Notes under the pieces: generated by a model
Seen by the model: only the letters and a program-made list of their open reading frames with translations
Told to the model about the DNA's origin: nothing
Database searches by the model: none
Shown: one piece after another, positions 1 to 10,935 of the stretch
Layout of the letters: each line of letters opens with the position of its first letter
How positions within the stretch are numbered: position 1 is the stretch's first letter
Translations under genes and position numbers: made by a program
From: Lucinisca nassula
Lineage: Eukaryota > Mollusca > Bivalvia > Lucinida > Lucinidae
DNA length: 64,000 nucleotides
Reading direction: 5' to 3'
Assembly (NCBI GenBank): GCA_963580285.1
Contig: OY757019.1
Coordinates: 60,532,587-60,596,586 of the forward strand

Positions 1-902
1 ACCAGTAATCACGCCATGAAAGGGCTCAATATTTTTAGTATTCTTACATCTGCTCCAAAAGATCACAAACTATAATGAACGTTAAAAGAAGTGCACACAA
101 CACATTAATCACAGTAAATTTATTCCCAAACAGAACAATCAAAATTTCGCCATTTTCTGTGGTAGAAAACTTCCTTAATTTCAGGTCTATAAATGAAAAA
201 CGAGTTTATTCACTGCTGTTATTCCGTAATGTTCTCGCATGTGGCACAACCATCAAAACAAAAGTTCACAGATACACATTGAATATACTCCGTATCGAGT
301 ATGGCCTCCATTAGCTGCGACACAGCGTCTCTGCTTGAATCTGATTAACGTATTGATCCTAGATTGTGATCGTTGGCGTAGATGTGCCAGTCGGATTTGC
401 CTATCTTGCCCTCGGCTGCCTATCTTGGTTGACGGTCATCACCCTCGGTCGGCCGCTTCATGGACGGCTGGCGGTAACGGGATACCATTCAGCTGATGAT
501 TCTAGGATCTACTCCATAATTGTAAACCACACCACGAAGCATAACTCCAGCGTTTAGTTGTCCAAGGGCTCGGTGGCGGTGACATTCAGCCATGGCATCT
601 GACCTCAGTGCACAATTAGGCGTTTTAATTCCGATTCCTTGTACATGCCCAAATTACTGAATTTTTTTTTCAACATGTGGCTCCACAAGGTCAGTGCACG
701 TGGAAAACCTGTTTAACATACATGTGCAGCTAAGCTTGAGCGGATTGTATCGTGAAGGTCAATACAGTGGCTGACCACAGTTAGACGACTGGGAAGTTCA
801 TTAAAGGACATTTGAAATTAAATTTCAACAGATTGCAGAAATAGTCGGAGGTTGAACGTGTGGGCGTTTCTTCTGGCGTTCAGTATATATATGTTTAAAT
901 AA
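1..902. other. No recognised feature
   Basis: Only short frames (79, 85 and 63 codons) without recognisable domains. No repeat family shared with the rest of the window was seen. Confidence 0.5.
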
Positions 903-1158
903 TAGAAGTGAAGGCAATGATCAGGAATCCATACAATTACCTAACACCTCACACCCAAGTCACCAAAGGGAAAGAAACATCAACATAAAACACATTCACC
1001 ATACGGAAAATGTCACAAGCGTAAAGCCAAAATGACAGCTAGTTACTTTCCCACAAAATGGCCAAACGGCGATCCAAAATCAAAAAGTATCAGTAACATA
1101 CATGCAAAGACAAACTATTGCAACACAAAAGAACCGTCTTGGAACGGTCCGATTTTTT

Positions 1159-1204
<46 letters not shown>

Positions 1205-1440
1205 TGTGTGTGGTGGGACTTAAAACGATTTTACGTGGCCACTATGCACGCCCTTGGTTATGTTGTAGTGTAGTTTAGCAAAATAATTTGTAATAATTTG
1301 TACTTTGCTTACTCATCGATGCAACATATCTGAGAACATAAAGGACAGTGGAATACAGAAATGAAACAACCATGATGACACAACTGAAGTGCTGGAACCG
1401 ACCGGAGACAAAGGGCCTACCTAACAAACATTAGTTTTGC
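903..1440 (-). repeat. Repeat family R, copy 1
   Basis: Homologous to 45340-45695, 53757-54050 (both +) and 57200-57780 (-). Shared landmarks are GAAGGCAATGATCAGGAAT, CACCAAAGGGAAAGAAACA, TTACTTTCCCACAAAATGGCC, GGAACGGTC and CGATTTTACGTGGCCAC. In the 57.2-kb copy this sequence lies directly downstream of a 132-codon minus-strand ORF, so it may be the 3' part of a longer mobile element. This copy carries a (GT)n tract in place of the usual sequence after GGAACGGTC. Confidence 0.7.
1162..1212. repeat. (GT)n microsatellite
   Basis: About 25 GT units with one TATG interruption, preceded by a T9 run. It sits inside repeat R copy 1. Confidence 0.95.
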
Positions 1441-2041
1441 ACTGAAAAAAAAAATGTGTTCATAGTGCAATGACATATAGCATATCTCACAATTCACATG
1501 TGTTCGCTTTCCTAATGATCGCAAAGTGAGCGCACAAAGTTCGGGTCCCTTAAAACTATGCAAAATATAGGCACAAAATGTAGACGTGTCTATTTATGGT
1601 GTTAACAGATAGCACTTAATAATGTCTGTCTAAACTCGGGAGCATATATGTATCATTGCTCTTGTCCTCTTTGATAACTGATGGTGACTTGAGCTCTTAG
1701 CTGCAGTGGTTTACATGTGGTTTGAATTGTGAGCCTCGTCTTTCTTTCAGTTATACACTTACATGTATATACATTGACAGACGAGATGTGAAATTAAATT
1801 AATAACTTCTAATACATTCAATGAATAAATGTACCTTTCTTCTCAATTACTGTACTCCGATTCAATGAAAACGCACCACTAGTACTATACCTCAAATATT
1901 AATTGATTCACAATATTTCCAGCATATTTTGATTATCACTAACTTGTCCACAGACTCACTGCAGAGTTACAGCATTTCATTGGATGCGGAGATACGAAGA
2001 CTAGAATACTCCACACACCCGAAAAATCAAAATCACATATC
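1441..2041. other. No recognised feature
   Basis: AT-rich sequence with no long frame and no match to other repeats in the window. Confidence 0.5.
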
Positions 2042-2203
2042 CTAATACCGGGCATGTCCACCATTAGCATCAAGTGTTGCTTGGCATCGACGCCTCATGC
2101 TTCGAATTAAACTCTGTATCTGGTCTAGTGTGATGTTATCCCATTTTTCCTGTAGCGCCATGGCAAGCTGCTGACGGTTGATTGGCGGATGACGTCGGTT
2201 GTA
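2042..2203 (-). pseudogene. Tc1/mariner-type transposase, C-terminal remnant
   Basis: The minus-strand frame ends in residues such as RRHPPINRQQLAMALQEKW, then IRSMRRRCQATLDANGGHARY at the stop. This is the usual C-terminus of Tc1-like DDE transposases: a helix with W, then the SMRRRC and NGGHTRY blocks. Only about 54 codons remain; the catalytic DDE domain and the N-terminal DNA-binding domain are absent. The first residues of the open frame (2236-2204) do not look like the family, so the similarity begins abruptly. An inactive fragment of a DNA transposon; assignment rests on recall of the family motif, not a search. Confidence 0.75.
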
Positions 2204-2568
2204 CATACGTACGCACATGCACATCATGGACATCACGCAGTATTCGTGTCAAACAAACTCGTGCTTCTTTGACAACTTTCCAATACCGTATTTATCAGTT
2301 GAAAAAGTCAGTCATTTTCACCTTAAATTAAAGAAATCAAAATTCTAAAAGTGGAGCGTTTTCATTGAATCTGAGTATATATTGTTTGTTAGAGTCAGCA
2401 TAGAATAAGATCTGGCATGGTGACATAAGATAACATGGCTTGGGTTTGGCATGATATTATGAGCAAAACTAATTTACATACATGACTGAAATTCACTAGA
2501 TTAAGGAAAGCTCTATACAACACATTGACTAATGCAACGACTGAGCAACTAATCTCCATCCAGACTCC

Positions 2569-3080
2569 AAGCTCCCATAATACCGGTGTTTGTCTTCGAC
2601 TCTTGGTGTTTTCTTTTCTTCGTTATCTTTATTTCGTACGTGGAAAAAATTAATTCCGAATACGGACTTGAAAAATATAATTTTGACCCCCTTAAGGGGA
2701 ATGGGAATACGTGGAAGATTTTTCCGCCATTTTTCAAAGGAATACAACTTTCGGGACTTCCTGTTGGCTTTTCTGTAAGCCCTGTCCCACTGAAAAAAAG
2801 GGTCTACTCCAAAAGGAAAGAATTTGCTCATCAGGAGCAAAATTCTTTCCATTAAGAGTTGACCCCTATTGATATGGGAGACAGAAATACTTTTGCAGGA
2901 GTTGCTTCCCTTGAAGGTGTATCTCTTCCCCTTAAGGCCCACTTTTATACAGAAAAACTGATGTTTACAGAGGTACAAATTAGTTTCTTATTTCTGATCA
3001 AACATATAACTTATGGGTTCTCTAGAACCGCCTCGTCTAATGAGTACCCATCATCTATATTGTGAGTACCCACAATACTA
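2569..3080. repeat. Inverted-repeat fragment (GAATTTGCTC family plus GAGGCGG arm)
   Basis: Contains the near-palindrome GGAAAGAATTTGCTC...GAGCAAAATTCTTTCC (2815-2852). It also has blocks CCCCTATTGATATGGGAGAC and GCAGGAGTTGCTTCCC, which recur reverse-complemented at 32340-32460. The end (3005-3080) is a decayed arm of the GAACCGCCTC palindrome family. Long overlapping frames on both strands here are by-products of the hairpin-like composition, not genes. Confidence 0.6.
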
Positions 3081-3199
3081 TATTGTGATTTATCTTAAAA
3101 CATATTTTAGAACGTCTTCCCTTACTTCATCAGTGTGTAGTATATATTCTGATACCTTTGGGTTCATCGAATACATTTTAGGTTTTCAAATTAATACGA

Positions 3200-3245
3200 G
3201 GATGACTGATGGGTCCTAATTTGCCGAAACTAGCTAGTCTTGTCC
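3200..3245 (+). ncRNA. Hammerhead ribozyme motif A (decayed)
   Basis: A 46-nt motif collinear with the other four in this window: stem I 5' strand GGATGA, CTGATGG, degraded stem II, CGAAAC, TAGCTAGTC, stem I 3' strand TTGTCC. Stem I still pairs over 6 bp with two wobble pairs although both strands differ from the other copies. The core is CTGATGG instead of CTGATGA, and stem II pairs poorly. Probably inactive. Predicted cleavage in an intact version would fall after C3239. Confidence 0.55.
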
Positions 3246-4361
3246 AGAAAAAAAAAAAACAAATGATTTCCATTCATGTTTGTGTGTCTGTGTGTGAAGA
3301 CAGACTTTAATCCATCTGTATGGCGAAGAAAGTAATTAAAGGAAGCTATCAGTTAAATGTACTATGCCTAATTGTATAAGATTTCATGACGTTTATACGT
3401 TATTCATAGATGTCGGAAAAATGCCTGACCTTACACGCGAAGGTCCTGCAACGGAAACTCTTGACAACTTGGATGGTTTCCAAAAATACTGCCTTACAAC
3501 AATCATCATATTTACTATTCCCTGAAAGGTTAGCCACTTTCAGGATGTGTCAGTAATGTCAACTCAAATTGATTATCGTGACCAAATATCACAAATTAAG
3601 CTATACACAATTTTATTGTCGCAATTTCGTATTGAATGGGTTAGAAACACGAAACCACCATCACTGACATGCTCAAACTTTTTTCATGACTTTTGACACA
3701 TTAAGGCCGTCTTTCTTTTCCAAAGATTTGATACGGTATGGTCTTGCATTATAATCAGTCGACTGTTAGACAACGCTGTAAAATGATATACTGCTCCAGA
3801 GACTGTTGACATGACATTGGTCTAACAAATGATCCAGTTACCTTTCAAAAGGACATTGATACAGACGTATGTTTAAATATTTTGTATGTTTCAAAATCTT
3901 ATTTTTGGTTGTTGGTGGTGTTACCTATTCTTAAGTGAAAAACGCTCATTTAAAGAGCAAATATCGCCCATATTTTAGTCAAAGGACAAAAGATAAATCC
4001 ATATTTTGCTCTTAAAACAAGGCAGCATAAGGACTAACCCTTTGGTAGATTTTAAATATGTCCAGTTCGAGACTTTTTAAGAAGAAAACGCGAATCATAT
4101 TTTTCTTAATTTTAGCCCCTTAGTGAAAACATCTCGGCCACCGAACACGCCCCATTGGCATCATTTGCAGGGAAGGATGTCATAAAGGGAACCGTCCGTC
4201 GGTTCGGGACGTTAACTGGAGGCCCCCTGTGCACTACCGTAATTACATGATTACTGTGTAGGTTTCATCCTGCAATAATATGGCGTGAATATAATGTACA
4301 CCGTCTGCGTCCCCCTCATGGGGTTAAGGCGAAACTGAAAGACGAAAAATAGAGAAAACTG
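3246..4361. other. No recognised feature
   Basis: AT-rich; no frame of note and no match to the repeat families recognised here. Confidence 0.45.
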
Positions 4362-4407
4362 GGGTCACTGATGAGGCCGAATTGGCCGAAATTATCTAGT
4401 CTGGCCC
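4362..4407 (+). ncRNA. Hammerhead ribozyme motif B
   Basis: Stem I GGGTCA/TGGCCC (6 bp with one G-U), conserved CTGATGA, stem II GGCC-GAATT-GGCC, conserved GAAA, and TC before the predicted cut after C4401. Stem III is damaged (TTATCTAG in place of the palindromic CTAGCTAG). The 80 nt downstream, including TTCTGTGG and CCTTGCTTCCAAAGGATAAC, are shared with motifs C and E, so the mobile unit is larger than the ribozyme. Confidence 0.75.
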
Positions 4408-4489
4408 AAAAAACATGTACACAACGTATTTTTCTGTTCTGTGGTGTATTCCTTGCTTCCAAAGGATAACCCTTTCTAGAACATATTTT

Positions 4490-4576
4490 ACGGGGGTAAA
4501 CATTATTTCTGTTATTTCTGCTCCAAGACATTGGTTATGGGTACTCTTTAAATCCGCCTCAATGAGGCGGTTCTAA
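4490..4576. repeat. GAACCGCCTC palindrome, partial copy
   Basis: Reads TTATTTCTGCTCCAAGACAT, GGGTACTC, then CCGCCTCAATGAGGCGG and TTCTAAGGAGCAC. The second arm breaks off where the inverted-repeat element at 4577 begins, suggesting that the latter is inserted in it. Confidence 0.65.
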
Positions 4577-4887
4577 GGAGCACTGTTGAACCGTTAATTT
4601 CTCATTCGTTAATTTCACATACATAAGAAGAATTGGTACCAATACGTCACATTTTCCAAATGTGAAAGTAACGTATGGTCAATTTCGATAAAGTTTGGGG
4701 TCCAAAATTTGTGCACAAATTTCTGATGTTGTTAATTTCTGACGCGTGAAGTATGGGGAAGTATTGGTCACAACTGTGAAGAAATGATGCGGGTTTTCTC
4801 GTGTGTGAAGAATCGGCACAAATTCCTCACACATGTGGAGAATTCGCTGATAATTTCTGACGTGTAAAAATTGTAAGCTTTCCTCTT

Positions 4888-4920
4888 TTTTTTTTTTTTT
4901 TTTTTTTTGGGGGGGGGGGG
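4888..4920. repeat. Poly-T to poly-G homopolymer junction
   Basis: About 22 T followed directly by 12 G. Such tracts are prone to assembly length error. Confidence 0.9.
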
Positions 4921-5144
4921 TGAAGAATTGGTACCAATTACTATTACATGGGTGAGGAATTGGTACCGATTCCTCTTCCAGGTGAAGAATTGTACCATTT
5001 CCTCTTAAATGTGAAGAATTGGTACCAATTCCTCACCACATAATTACAAATAATGGCTTGGTTTCCCGGAACATGATTCATATATACAACAAAGGGAGAC
5101 CCCTTAAAAGGTTTATCAAACTTTGGAAAAAAAAAATAAATAAA

Positions 5145-5400
5145 AAGCCGGTCGCGGTAGCGAGGCCGTATACAATTCCCTGTTGCCGGGAGTCCTTAGA
5201 TCGATCCCTCCGGCACATTCTTTCGTGAAGATTTGGTCATGCAAATATTGCTTCGGCCAATCATCCTCTTCCGCTGATTCCAGTAGAGCAGTTGTCAGCT
5301 GATGGAGAAAGAATTTTCACGAAGTACAGGTTATCTCTCTCCGGAGGCTTGTCCAGGAACAGTATGGTTAGGTCAACTGACCGTCAATAAATAATCTTAG
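5145..5400 (+). mobile_element. SINE A, old diverged copy
   Basis: Retains GCCGGTCGCGGTAGC at the head and the downstream landmarks ACATTCTTTCGTG, TCCTCTTCCGCTGATTC, GAGCAGTTGTCAG and the GGCTTGTCCAGGAA block. The tRNA box B is damaged and the CGTTAAAC end is lost. Confidence 0.6.
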
Positions 5401-6084
5401 CTGTTGACACTAAATAAAACAAAGAATCAAATCAAAAATATTTTAAAAAATGCGCAGAATAGCTCAATAGCCACTCAGAAGAATCAGCCCATTTGTTTTC
5501 GTTGCACTGATTGAAGAATATACCAAGTTTCTAAATAAAACATTTTTGTGGAAGACCCAGGGAGTGTCACAATAAAACAATGCAACCTATCCCAAGCACC
5601 AAGAGGAAGCGGAAACCTCTCCGAACAGAAACCACATAATTACAAATAAACATTAGCAGAAAAATTAGCCCTTGCTAACACTTACTTTTACAGTTACACA
5701 ATCTGACGCGTCTAGTCGGAAAGACCGCGTCTCTTGTCCCAGAAGTTCCAACAGTAAAACATTGGAATTTCCATCCACGTTTATAAAATTATGGTATGCG
5801 TGGGAAGGAGAATTGGAATCGAATGCAAAATGCAGCATCTTTGGGGTGTGTGTGTGGGGGGGGGGGGGCGCTGGGGGTTGTATTTTATCGATGTGAGGAA
5901 TATGCATGATTGCTAAATGAAATCTGACTATACGTGCGTATTTCTCTCCCAAGTGAAAAATCCGTGACGTATTGGTACCAATTCTTCACGGGCTGTGAGG
6001 ATTTGGGACCAATTCTTCACGGAGTGAAATTTACGAAATGAGAAATTTACGGTTCAACAATGCTCTCTTTCTTTAGCAAATGTT

Positions 6085-6365
6085 TGATTGATTGATTGTG
6101 TTTGACGTCCCCTCAACACTATTTAGGTCATTTTGGATACGCTGCATTCAATTTCGTCGCACTTTTTCCAGACATTGAGATGAAATATCATCTCAAGACC
6201 TATGAAACCAATAGGGTTTATATGCACTTACTCGCACCACTTTGCATGGACAGGCTTAGTCCATCTAAGCGGTTAGCTAATACTCATGTGCGGTCCGTTT
6301 CAGCTCTGCGTGGAAGCATTGTGCAGCCCAATCTATTTCTCCACGGTCCCCGACAATTTAACTTT
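6085..6365 (-). mobile_element. SINE B, diverged copy
   Basis: Begins with the reverse complement of the family tail (TTTGACGTCCCCTCAACACT), followed by TAGGTCATTTTGGATACGCTGC, GACATTGAGATGAAAT, TTATATGCA, CAGGCTTAGTCCATCTAAGCGGTTA and CAGCTCTGCGTGGAAGCAT. It ends just before hammerhead motif C. Confidence 0.8.
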
Positions 6366-6393
6366 TAAACGTAACTTTAGAACTTTACTCCAC

Positions 6394-6439
6394 AGGTCAC
6401 TGATGAGGCCTTATTGGCCGAAACTAGCTAGTCTGGCCC
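6394..6439 (+). ncRNA. Hammerhead ribozyme motif C
   Basis: Intact conserved core: CTGATGA, stem II GGCC-TTATT-GGCC, GAAA, palindromic stem III ACTAGCTAGT, then C6433 as the predicted cleavage nucleotide. Stem I is AGGTCA/TGGCCC, one outer mismatch compared with motif E. Followed by the same 80-nt tail as motifs B and E (CTTGCTTCCAAAGGATAACC). Confidence 0.85.
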
Positions 6440-6867
6440 AGAGAACACGTACACTCCTTATTTGTCAGTTCTGTGGTATTCCTTGCTTCCAAAGGATAAC
6501 CCTTTTATAGTGCATATTGTCCATTTGAATCACCCTGAAACAATAAAACCCCGAGGCGTGGGAGTAGGTCACACGTACGAGTCCCTTTATACATCGTCTC
6601 CACATCATCACGGCGTCATTTTTGGGTCTGTTCCTTGACAATCGACCAAACGTTACTAACTACTGAAGCTTCCCACCTGATAATGTCCACGTGACTGACG
6701 CTGACCATGAACGAAATCCAATGAACAATCAAATCATTAGTTGAGCCCCGCCAAGCGAATTTGTGTCTTCTAGCATTCCGTCATGACAAATTTTAACTGC
6801 GCATGCCCAGCCATTCAGATGGGCCAGTGATATGGCTTTCTGTCTGAAGGTTCCTCTTGATTCACTG
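6440..6867. other. Ribozyme tail, then no recognised feature
   Basis: Up to about 6520 the sequence is the conserved 3' flank of hammerhead motif C. Beyond that nothing was recognised. Confidence 0.5.
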
Positions 6868-6948
6868 CTTGTATGAGCGAGCAGCGAAGGTTCTAGCGAG
6901 ACTGCGCGGATGCGCAGGCTCGCCTAAACCTTCGCTGCTCGCATAGGC
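6868..6948. repeat. Hairpin repeat (GCGAGCAGCGAAGGTT)
   Basis: GCGAGCAGCGAAGGTT, then AGCGAG, a short centre CTGCGCGGATGCGCAG, and the reverse complement arm ending AACCTTCGCTGCTCGC. A dispersed-repeat hairpin rather than a gene. Confidence 0.8.
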
Positions 6949-7015
6949 GATAAGTACTAAAATCGCTTGACACGGCCCAGTTAGATGCACGTTACACCAG
7001 TCTTAGTATGATTAT

Positions 7016-7329
7016 GTGCGTTTGTTTGTTTGTATTGGAGTTTTAACGGCCCAGTCAACACTATTTAGGTCATTTTGGAGCCGGTCAGTGTACCTATCCA
7101 CACTTTTACTAGGCAGGCTTATACGTAAGCGGTTAACCAGTACAGCGCACATTCTTTCGTCAGAATCTGACAACTGCCGTTCTTGAATTAGCAGAAGGGA
7201 GACAATGACCGTAGAAAAGATTTCATGATCAATCTCCACGAAAGAGTGTCTCCGACCCCGGCAGGTATCGAACCCGCGACCTCCTGATCACCAGTTAGAC
7301 GTGCATCCGACTGAGCGACCGAGCCCGGC
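7016..7329 (-). mobile_element. SINE A copy with target duplication
   Basis: Minus-strand tRNA-like head with box A region TAGCTCAG-like GCTCAGTCGGATG (degenerate here) and box B GGTTCGATACCTGC, a unique body, and a tail CGTTAAAACTCCAATACAAAC. It is flanked by perfect 11-bp direct repeats AGTATGATTAT at 7005-7015 and 7330-7340, the mark of LINE-driven insertion. Non-coding, RNA polymerase III-type promoter expected from the box elements. Confidence 0.9.
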
Positions 7330-7448
7330 AGTATGATTATCTGGAGCAGAATTATAAATACCTCAATGAAAATAGACCAATAACAAACAAGGGCGCTACA
7401 TTGACGACTTTCTTATCTCTAGAAATCTAGAAATAGCATTATTTGTTT

Positions 7449-7451
<3 letters not shown>

Positions 7452-7511
<60 letters not shown>
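7452..7511. repeat. (GT)n microsatellite
   Basis: About 29 uninterrupted GT units between the two SINE A copies. Confidence 0.95.
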
Positions 7512-7512
<1 letters not shown>

Positions 7513-7544
7513 AATATTATTATTTCTAGGTCAAATATAGAATC

Positions 7545-7640
7545 TTGGTGCTCATTAGAACCGCGGTTCTAACAAGCACCGACAAACTATGGTTTGTGCA
7601 AACAATAAGTAAAATAATGAATACCCCCGTAAACCACTCT
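7545..7640. repeat. GAACCGCCTC palindrome family, decayed copy
   Basis: GTGCTCATTAGAACCGCGGTTCTAACAAGCAC is a short hairpin, followed by AATACCCCCGTAAACCAC as in other family members. Confidence 0.6.
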
Positions 7641-7719
7641 TTTCTCTGTATTAAGTGGGGTATAGAGGGTCAGTCAGTATATGGACTTGTTAACTTGATG
7701 TAAAATGTACACATCTGAT

Positions 7720-8033
7720 GGAGCCGGCCTCGGTAGCTCAGTCGGATGCGCGTCTGACTGGTGATCAGGCGGGCGCGGGTTCGATAACTGCCGGCGACGG
7801 CCACATTCGTTCGTGGAGATTGATCATGAAATCTTTTCTACGGTCATTCTCTCCCTTCCGCTGATTCAAGAAGGGCAGTTGTCAGTTTCTGGCGAAAGAA
7901 TGTGCACTGTACCGGTTAACCGCTTACGTATAAGCCTGCCCAGGAAAGTGTGGATAGGTAAACTGGCCGGCTCAAAAATGACCTAAAATAGTGTTGACTG
8001 GGCCGTTAAACTCCAATTCAAACAAACAAACAA
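7720..8033 (+). mobile_element. SINE A copy with target duplication
   Basis: tRNA-like head GGTAGCTCAGTCGGATGCGC (box A) and GGGTTCGATAACTGCC (box B), then the family body and the end GGGCCGTTAAACTCC plus CAAACAAA repeats. Direct repeats ACACATCTGAT flank it at 7709-7719 and 8034-8044. It lies head to head with the minus-strand copy 400 bp upstream. Confidence 0.92.
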
Positions 8034-8044
8034 ACACATCTGAT

Positions 8045-8627
8045 TCGAAGCCGTTGCTCAACGGTAGTTGAAGTTATTGTTCGCATCAGTATGTGCGGAT
8101 TGATTGCCGCACTGTAATTTTCACTCTAAATTGCGGATAATTACCTATATCGGGCAACAAAGTTAACTTTAATTTTGAAGATATAAGGTCAAATCTTAAA
8201 TCAATACCGTTGAAATATATATGTATATACGACGAGGGTTAGCTGAAGCACAGAAAAAACGTTCTTGCACACCAGACACGGAAATCCGTGATTTTACCCT
8301 GGAATAGAAATTTATGTTCTGACCCTGGTGTTCCGACCCCAAATCGAATATAATCGCGTGTTTGATAAATGCACTGGTTGATTACAACCTCATGCGCGGC
8401 GTCGTCATGCGTGACGTCACCAAACATTCCTGTCGTGTCATCACAAAATGGCGAACGTCGGTAACCGAAGTGACAGCAGCATATTAAAAATTTGCAATCG
8501 GCAAGCCTCGTGATGCCGGACGGTGACCCTCGGGACGGATTTTTCCATCCACCCCTTACACCCATATAAGATTCTTATATTCTTGTCATTGACTCTTGTA
8601 TGACTTAAATAGAGTTTTTTATTTGTT
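8045..8627. other. Mostly unrecognised; short repeat near 8490-8575
   Basis: TCGGCAAGCC, then CCGGACGGTGACC and GGATTTTTCCATCCACCCC, recurs diverged at 44450-44515. No gene was recognised. Confidence 0.5.
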
Positions 8628-8934
8628 TTGTTTGATTTAACGTTTAACGTCCCGATCAACACTATATAGGTCATTTTGGAGACGCTGCTTCCAATTTTGT
8701 GGGACTTTTACCCGACATTGGGATGAAATTGCATCCCAAGCCCTCTCGCCCAATAAAATCAATAGGGTTTATAAGCATGGACGGGCCGAATCGAACCGCT
8801 TTGCCTGGGAAGGCTGAGATCCACTAAGTGGTTTACCGGTACTCGTGTGCGGTCCGTTTCAGCTCTGCGTGGAAGCATCATTCAGCCTATCTAGAGTAAA
8901 AGGGGACGTTAAACCTCAATTCAAACAAAGAAAT
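8628..8934 (-). mobile_element. SINE B copy
   Basis: TTTAACGTCCCGATCAACACT, GGTCATTTTGGAGACGCTGC, GGACTTTTACCCGACATTGG, AAGCATGGACGGGCCG and CAGCTCTGCGTGGAAGCATCA match the family in reverse orientation. The far end contains a second tail-like GGGGACGTTAAACCTCAA, so the copy is chimeric or rearranged. Confidence 0.8.
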
Positions 8935-9600
8935 ATTCTTTTATGATCATCCGGTACTGTTCTCAACACTGGCCTCTCATTTCTGATAGCCAGCTTTTCG
9001 AGAAGATGACATATATTGCCATTTTAGTGCCAGGCCCACATCAGAATCCGCAGAACGTGACAACCGTTTGGATGAATTTCTAAACATTTTCTAACCGCAC
9101 TCAGTCCATGACAAACGACTGAATTTATCATGGCCAGGCACAAATGAGAGACAAGTGCCGTGAAAATACCTGCGGTTAATTAATAGTTTTGACACGGACC
9201 GTCATATGTACAAATAATACTAATAGCATACGTTAGAAATTTGAAATATGTATGAGTGAGCAATGGACAAGGTCATTTTGTGGTTTGAACATTTTTATTA
9301 TTTTTGTTTTATTTCCCTTTTTGTCCATATCCAGTTCATATAACAATATTGCTTGCAATGCTATGGTAAAAGAGTTTATATGCCTGATAATAACTTGACA
9401 AAACTGACCTAAGTTGTCTATGTTCCGATGGACCAGAAGTACCTACAAATAACATATTCTTTTACTTGCATACCACAACTTTTCTTTTCGATGTATCCGT
9501 TTTTCGATCATTTTAAAAGTGAATAATTTCTTATCCAGTGCATTAGCAAGTGAATCTAGTTACAATTGTGACGTCATCCCCATTGGGAGACATTATTTTC
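8935..9600. other. No recognised feature
   Basis: AT-rich sequence without frames or repeats recognised here. Confidence 0.45.
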
Positions 9601-9639
9601 TGGGGTTGCCAGAATAACACTATACCGCATGGGTACGTC

Positions 9640-10079
9640 ATCGTCAGGCAAGACGCACACTCAACCATCGAAATATGCACGGATAACAAATGCCAGTGTG
9701 GCACCACTCTCATAACAAACATCCATAAGAGGTCACGCTCAGAAAACAAACACCACGTGGGACCACTAATAAAAATACCATGTTAGACCATTCTCATAAC
9801 AAACATCCATTTGCGAACAATCTCATAACAAGCACAAATGTGAGACCAATTTCAAATCAAACACCATGATATACTACTCTCGTAACAAACATCCATAAGA
9901 GACCACTCTCATAATATACATACATGTGAGAGCACTCTCATATAAAACTTCTGTCGGAGAACATTAACAAACAACCATCGAAATATGCACGGATAACAAA
10001 TGCCAGTGTGGCACCACTTTCATAACAAACATCCACAAGAGGTCACGCTCAGAAAACAAACACCATGTGGGACCACTAA
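9640..10079. repeat. Minisatellite, left segment with 310-bp duplication
   Basis: Degenerate units of 28-30 bp built from CATAACAAACA and ATGTGAGACCACTCT words. 9662-9971 is repeated in tandem as 9972-10079 plus 16479-16680; the second copy is split by the LTR retrotransposon. I count about 7 differences in 310 bp between the copies. Confidence 0.9.
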
Positions 10080-10632
10080 TGTTATGCATAAGAATTTATT
10101 TTTCTGATTCCCACTTTCACCCCACTGTGACCTAATAGTGCTATAAATATCTTGTTAATCTTCTTATAGAAGATTCTAGAAAACTGAGTCACAGATTAAT
10201 TTCATTTTTGTAAACAACATGTTTACAAGGAAAAGTACTTCAGAACCTTCCAGAAAGTTCAGGTTTGCATTATTTTTAGAAAATTACCTCATCTTATTCC
10301 ACAGCCATCTGGAATGTTCTAGAGAAATCTTAGGGTCTATAAAAGAGCTTGGTTTTTCTCATTGAGTCAGACTTTGGAGTTTGATGTTTGGGCATTTAAG
10401 AAAAGTTATTTCTAAATTCTGTGTTGGATTGTTAAAGGATATTACTTTTCATTTTGGACTGTGAATTCTGTGGGATCAAGGAAAATAGATTCATTCAGGA
10501 TATTTCATAACAGAGCTAAGTACATTTAATTTTCTTACTTCTACAGGTTAAAGTTAACTTGTAAATAAATTTTGTTAAAATTTTCCAAAAGGCTTGTTTG
10601 CTTTTTCTTTCTGCTACGCCTGGCTCGTAACA
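10080..10632 (+). repeat. 5' LTR
   Basis: Starts TGTTATGCATAAG and ends GGCTCGTAACA. It contains a TATA-type box (TCTATAAAAG, 10336-10345) and an AATAAA signal (10564-10569), so the transcript start is expected around 10365-10375, with polyadenylation downstream of the AATAAA in the 3' LTR. Confidence 0.95.
10336..10345 (+). promoter_or_regulatory. LTR TATA-type promoter element
   Basis: TCTATAAAAG precedes the presumed R region. It is conserved in the 3' LTR (16178) but one A shorter in the second element (TCTATAAAGAG near 61868). Confidence 0.6.
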
Positions 10633-10637
10633 GAAAT

Positions 10638-10655
10638 TGGGGGCTCGTCCGGGAT
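10638..10655 (+). promoter_or_regulatory. Primer binding site, tRNA-Pro type
   Basis: TGGGGGCTCGTCCGGGAT starts 5 nt after the LTR. It is complementary to the 3' end of tRNA-Pro and is the well-known primer site of murine leukaemia virus. It is identical in the second copy (62169-62186). Confidence 0.9.
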
Positions 10656-10689
10656 GAAACCATTTGAGCATTTTAAAACCGACATTTCA

Positions 10690-10870
10690 TGTGACGGCAG
10701 GTAATTGTCATTTCTTATCAAATATAGACTTGGCAGTTGCTTCAACAGATTGGCTTTTCCCCCATAGGCATATAGGGGATTGTCATTTCATGTGAATTGT
10801 CATTTCAGGTGAAATAGTACTTGTCATTTCATGTGAAATTTTTGTTGGGCTTGTCATTCAAAAAAAAAAA
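10690..10870 (+). repeat. Leader direct repeats (TTGTCATTTCATGTGAA)
   Basis: Between the primer site and the gag start, TTGTCATTTC occurs five times with the variants ATGTGAA and AGGTGAAAT, followed by an A12 tract. The second element has about seven such units at the same place, so the tract is a short variable repeat. Packaging or translation roles are possible but not shown. Confidence 0.75.
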
Positions 10871-10935
10871 ACTTTGTCAAATTAACCTCAATCTGTAGTA
10901 CCATCATTACTTTATAATACGAACAAAAAGCAAAC

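Larger units (their letters stand above)
4577..6066. mobile_element. Terminal-inverted-repeat element with GGTACC palindrome array
   Basis: The left end (GAGCACTGTTGAACCGTTAA...) and right end (...TTACGGTTCAACAATGCTC) are imperfect inverted repeats over roughly 100 bp, including TTTCTCATTCGTTAATTTCAC and GAATTGGTACCAATACGTCAC. Inside each arm the self-complementary word GAATTGGTACCAATTC recurs (for example near 4924, 4957, 5010, 5970). There is no transposase. A target duplication was not identified. It contains an old SINE A copy and T22/G12 and G13 homopolymer tracts. Confidence 0.7.

Noticed and set aside
2529..2978. 149-codon frame overlapping an 89-codon frame on the other strand
   Set aside because: The DNA is a dispersed inverted repeat with homologues at 31140 and 32340; neither frame has a recognisable domain or is kept in those copies.
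7720..7800. Possible tRNA genes at this and similar sites (32497, 33655, 56022, 56623)
   Set aside because: Box A and box B are present but the acceptor and anticodon stems do not pair properly, and each is followed by a SINE body, tail and target duplication.
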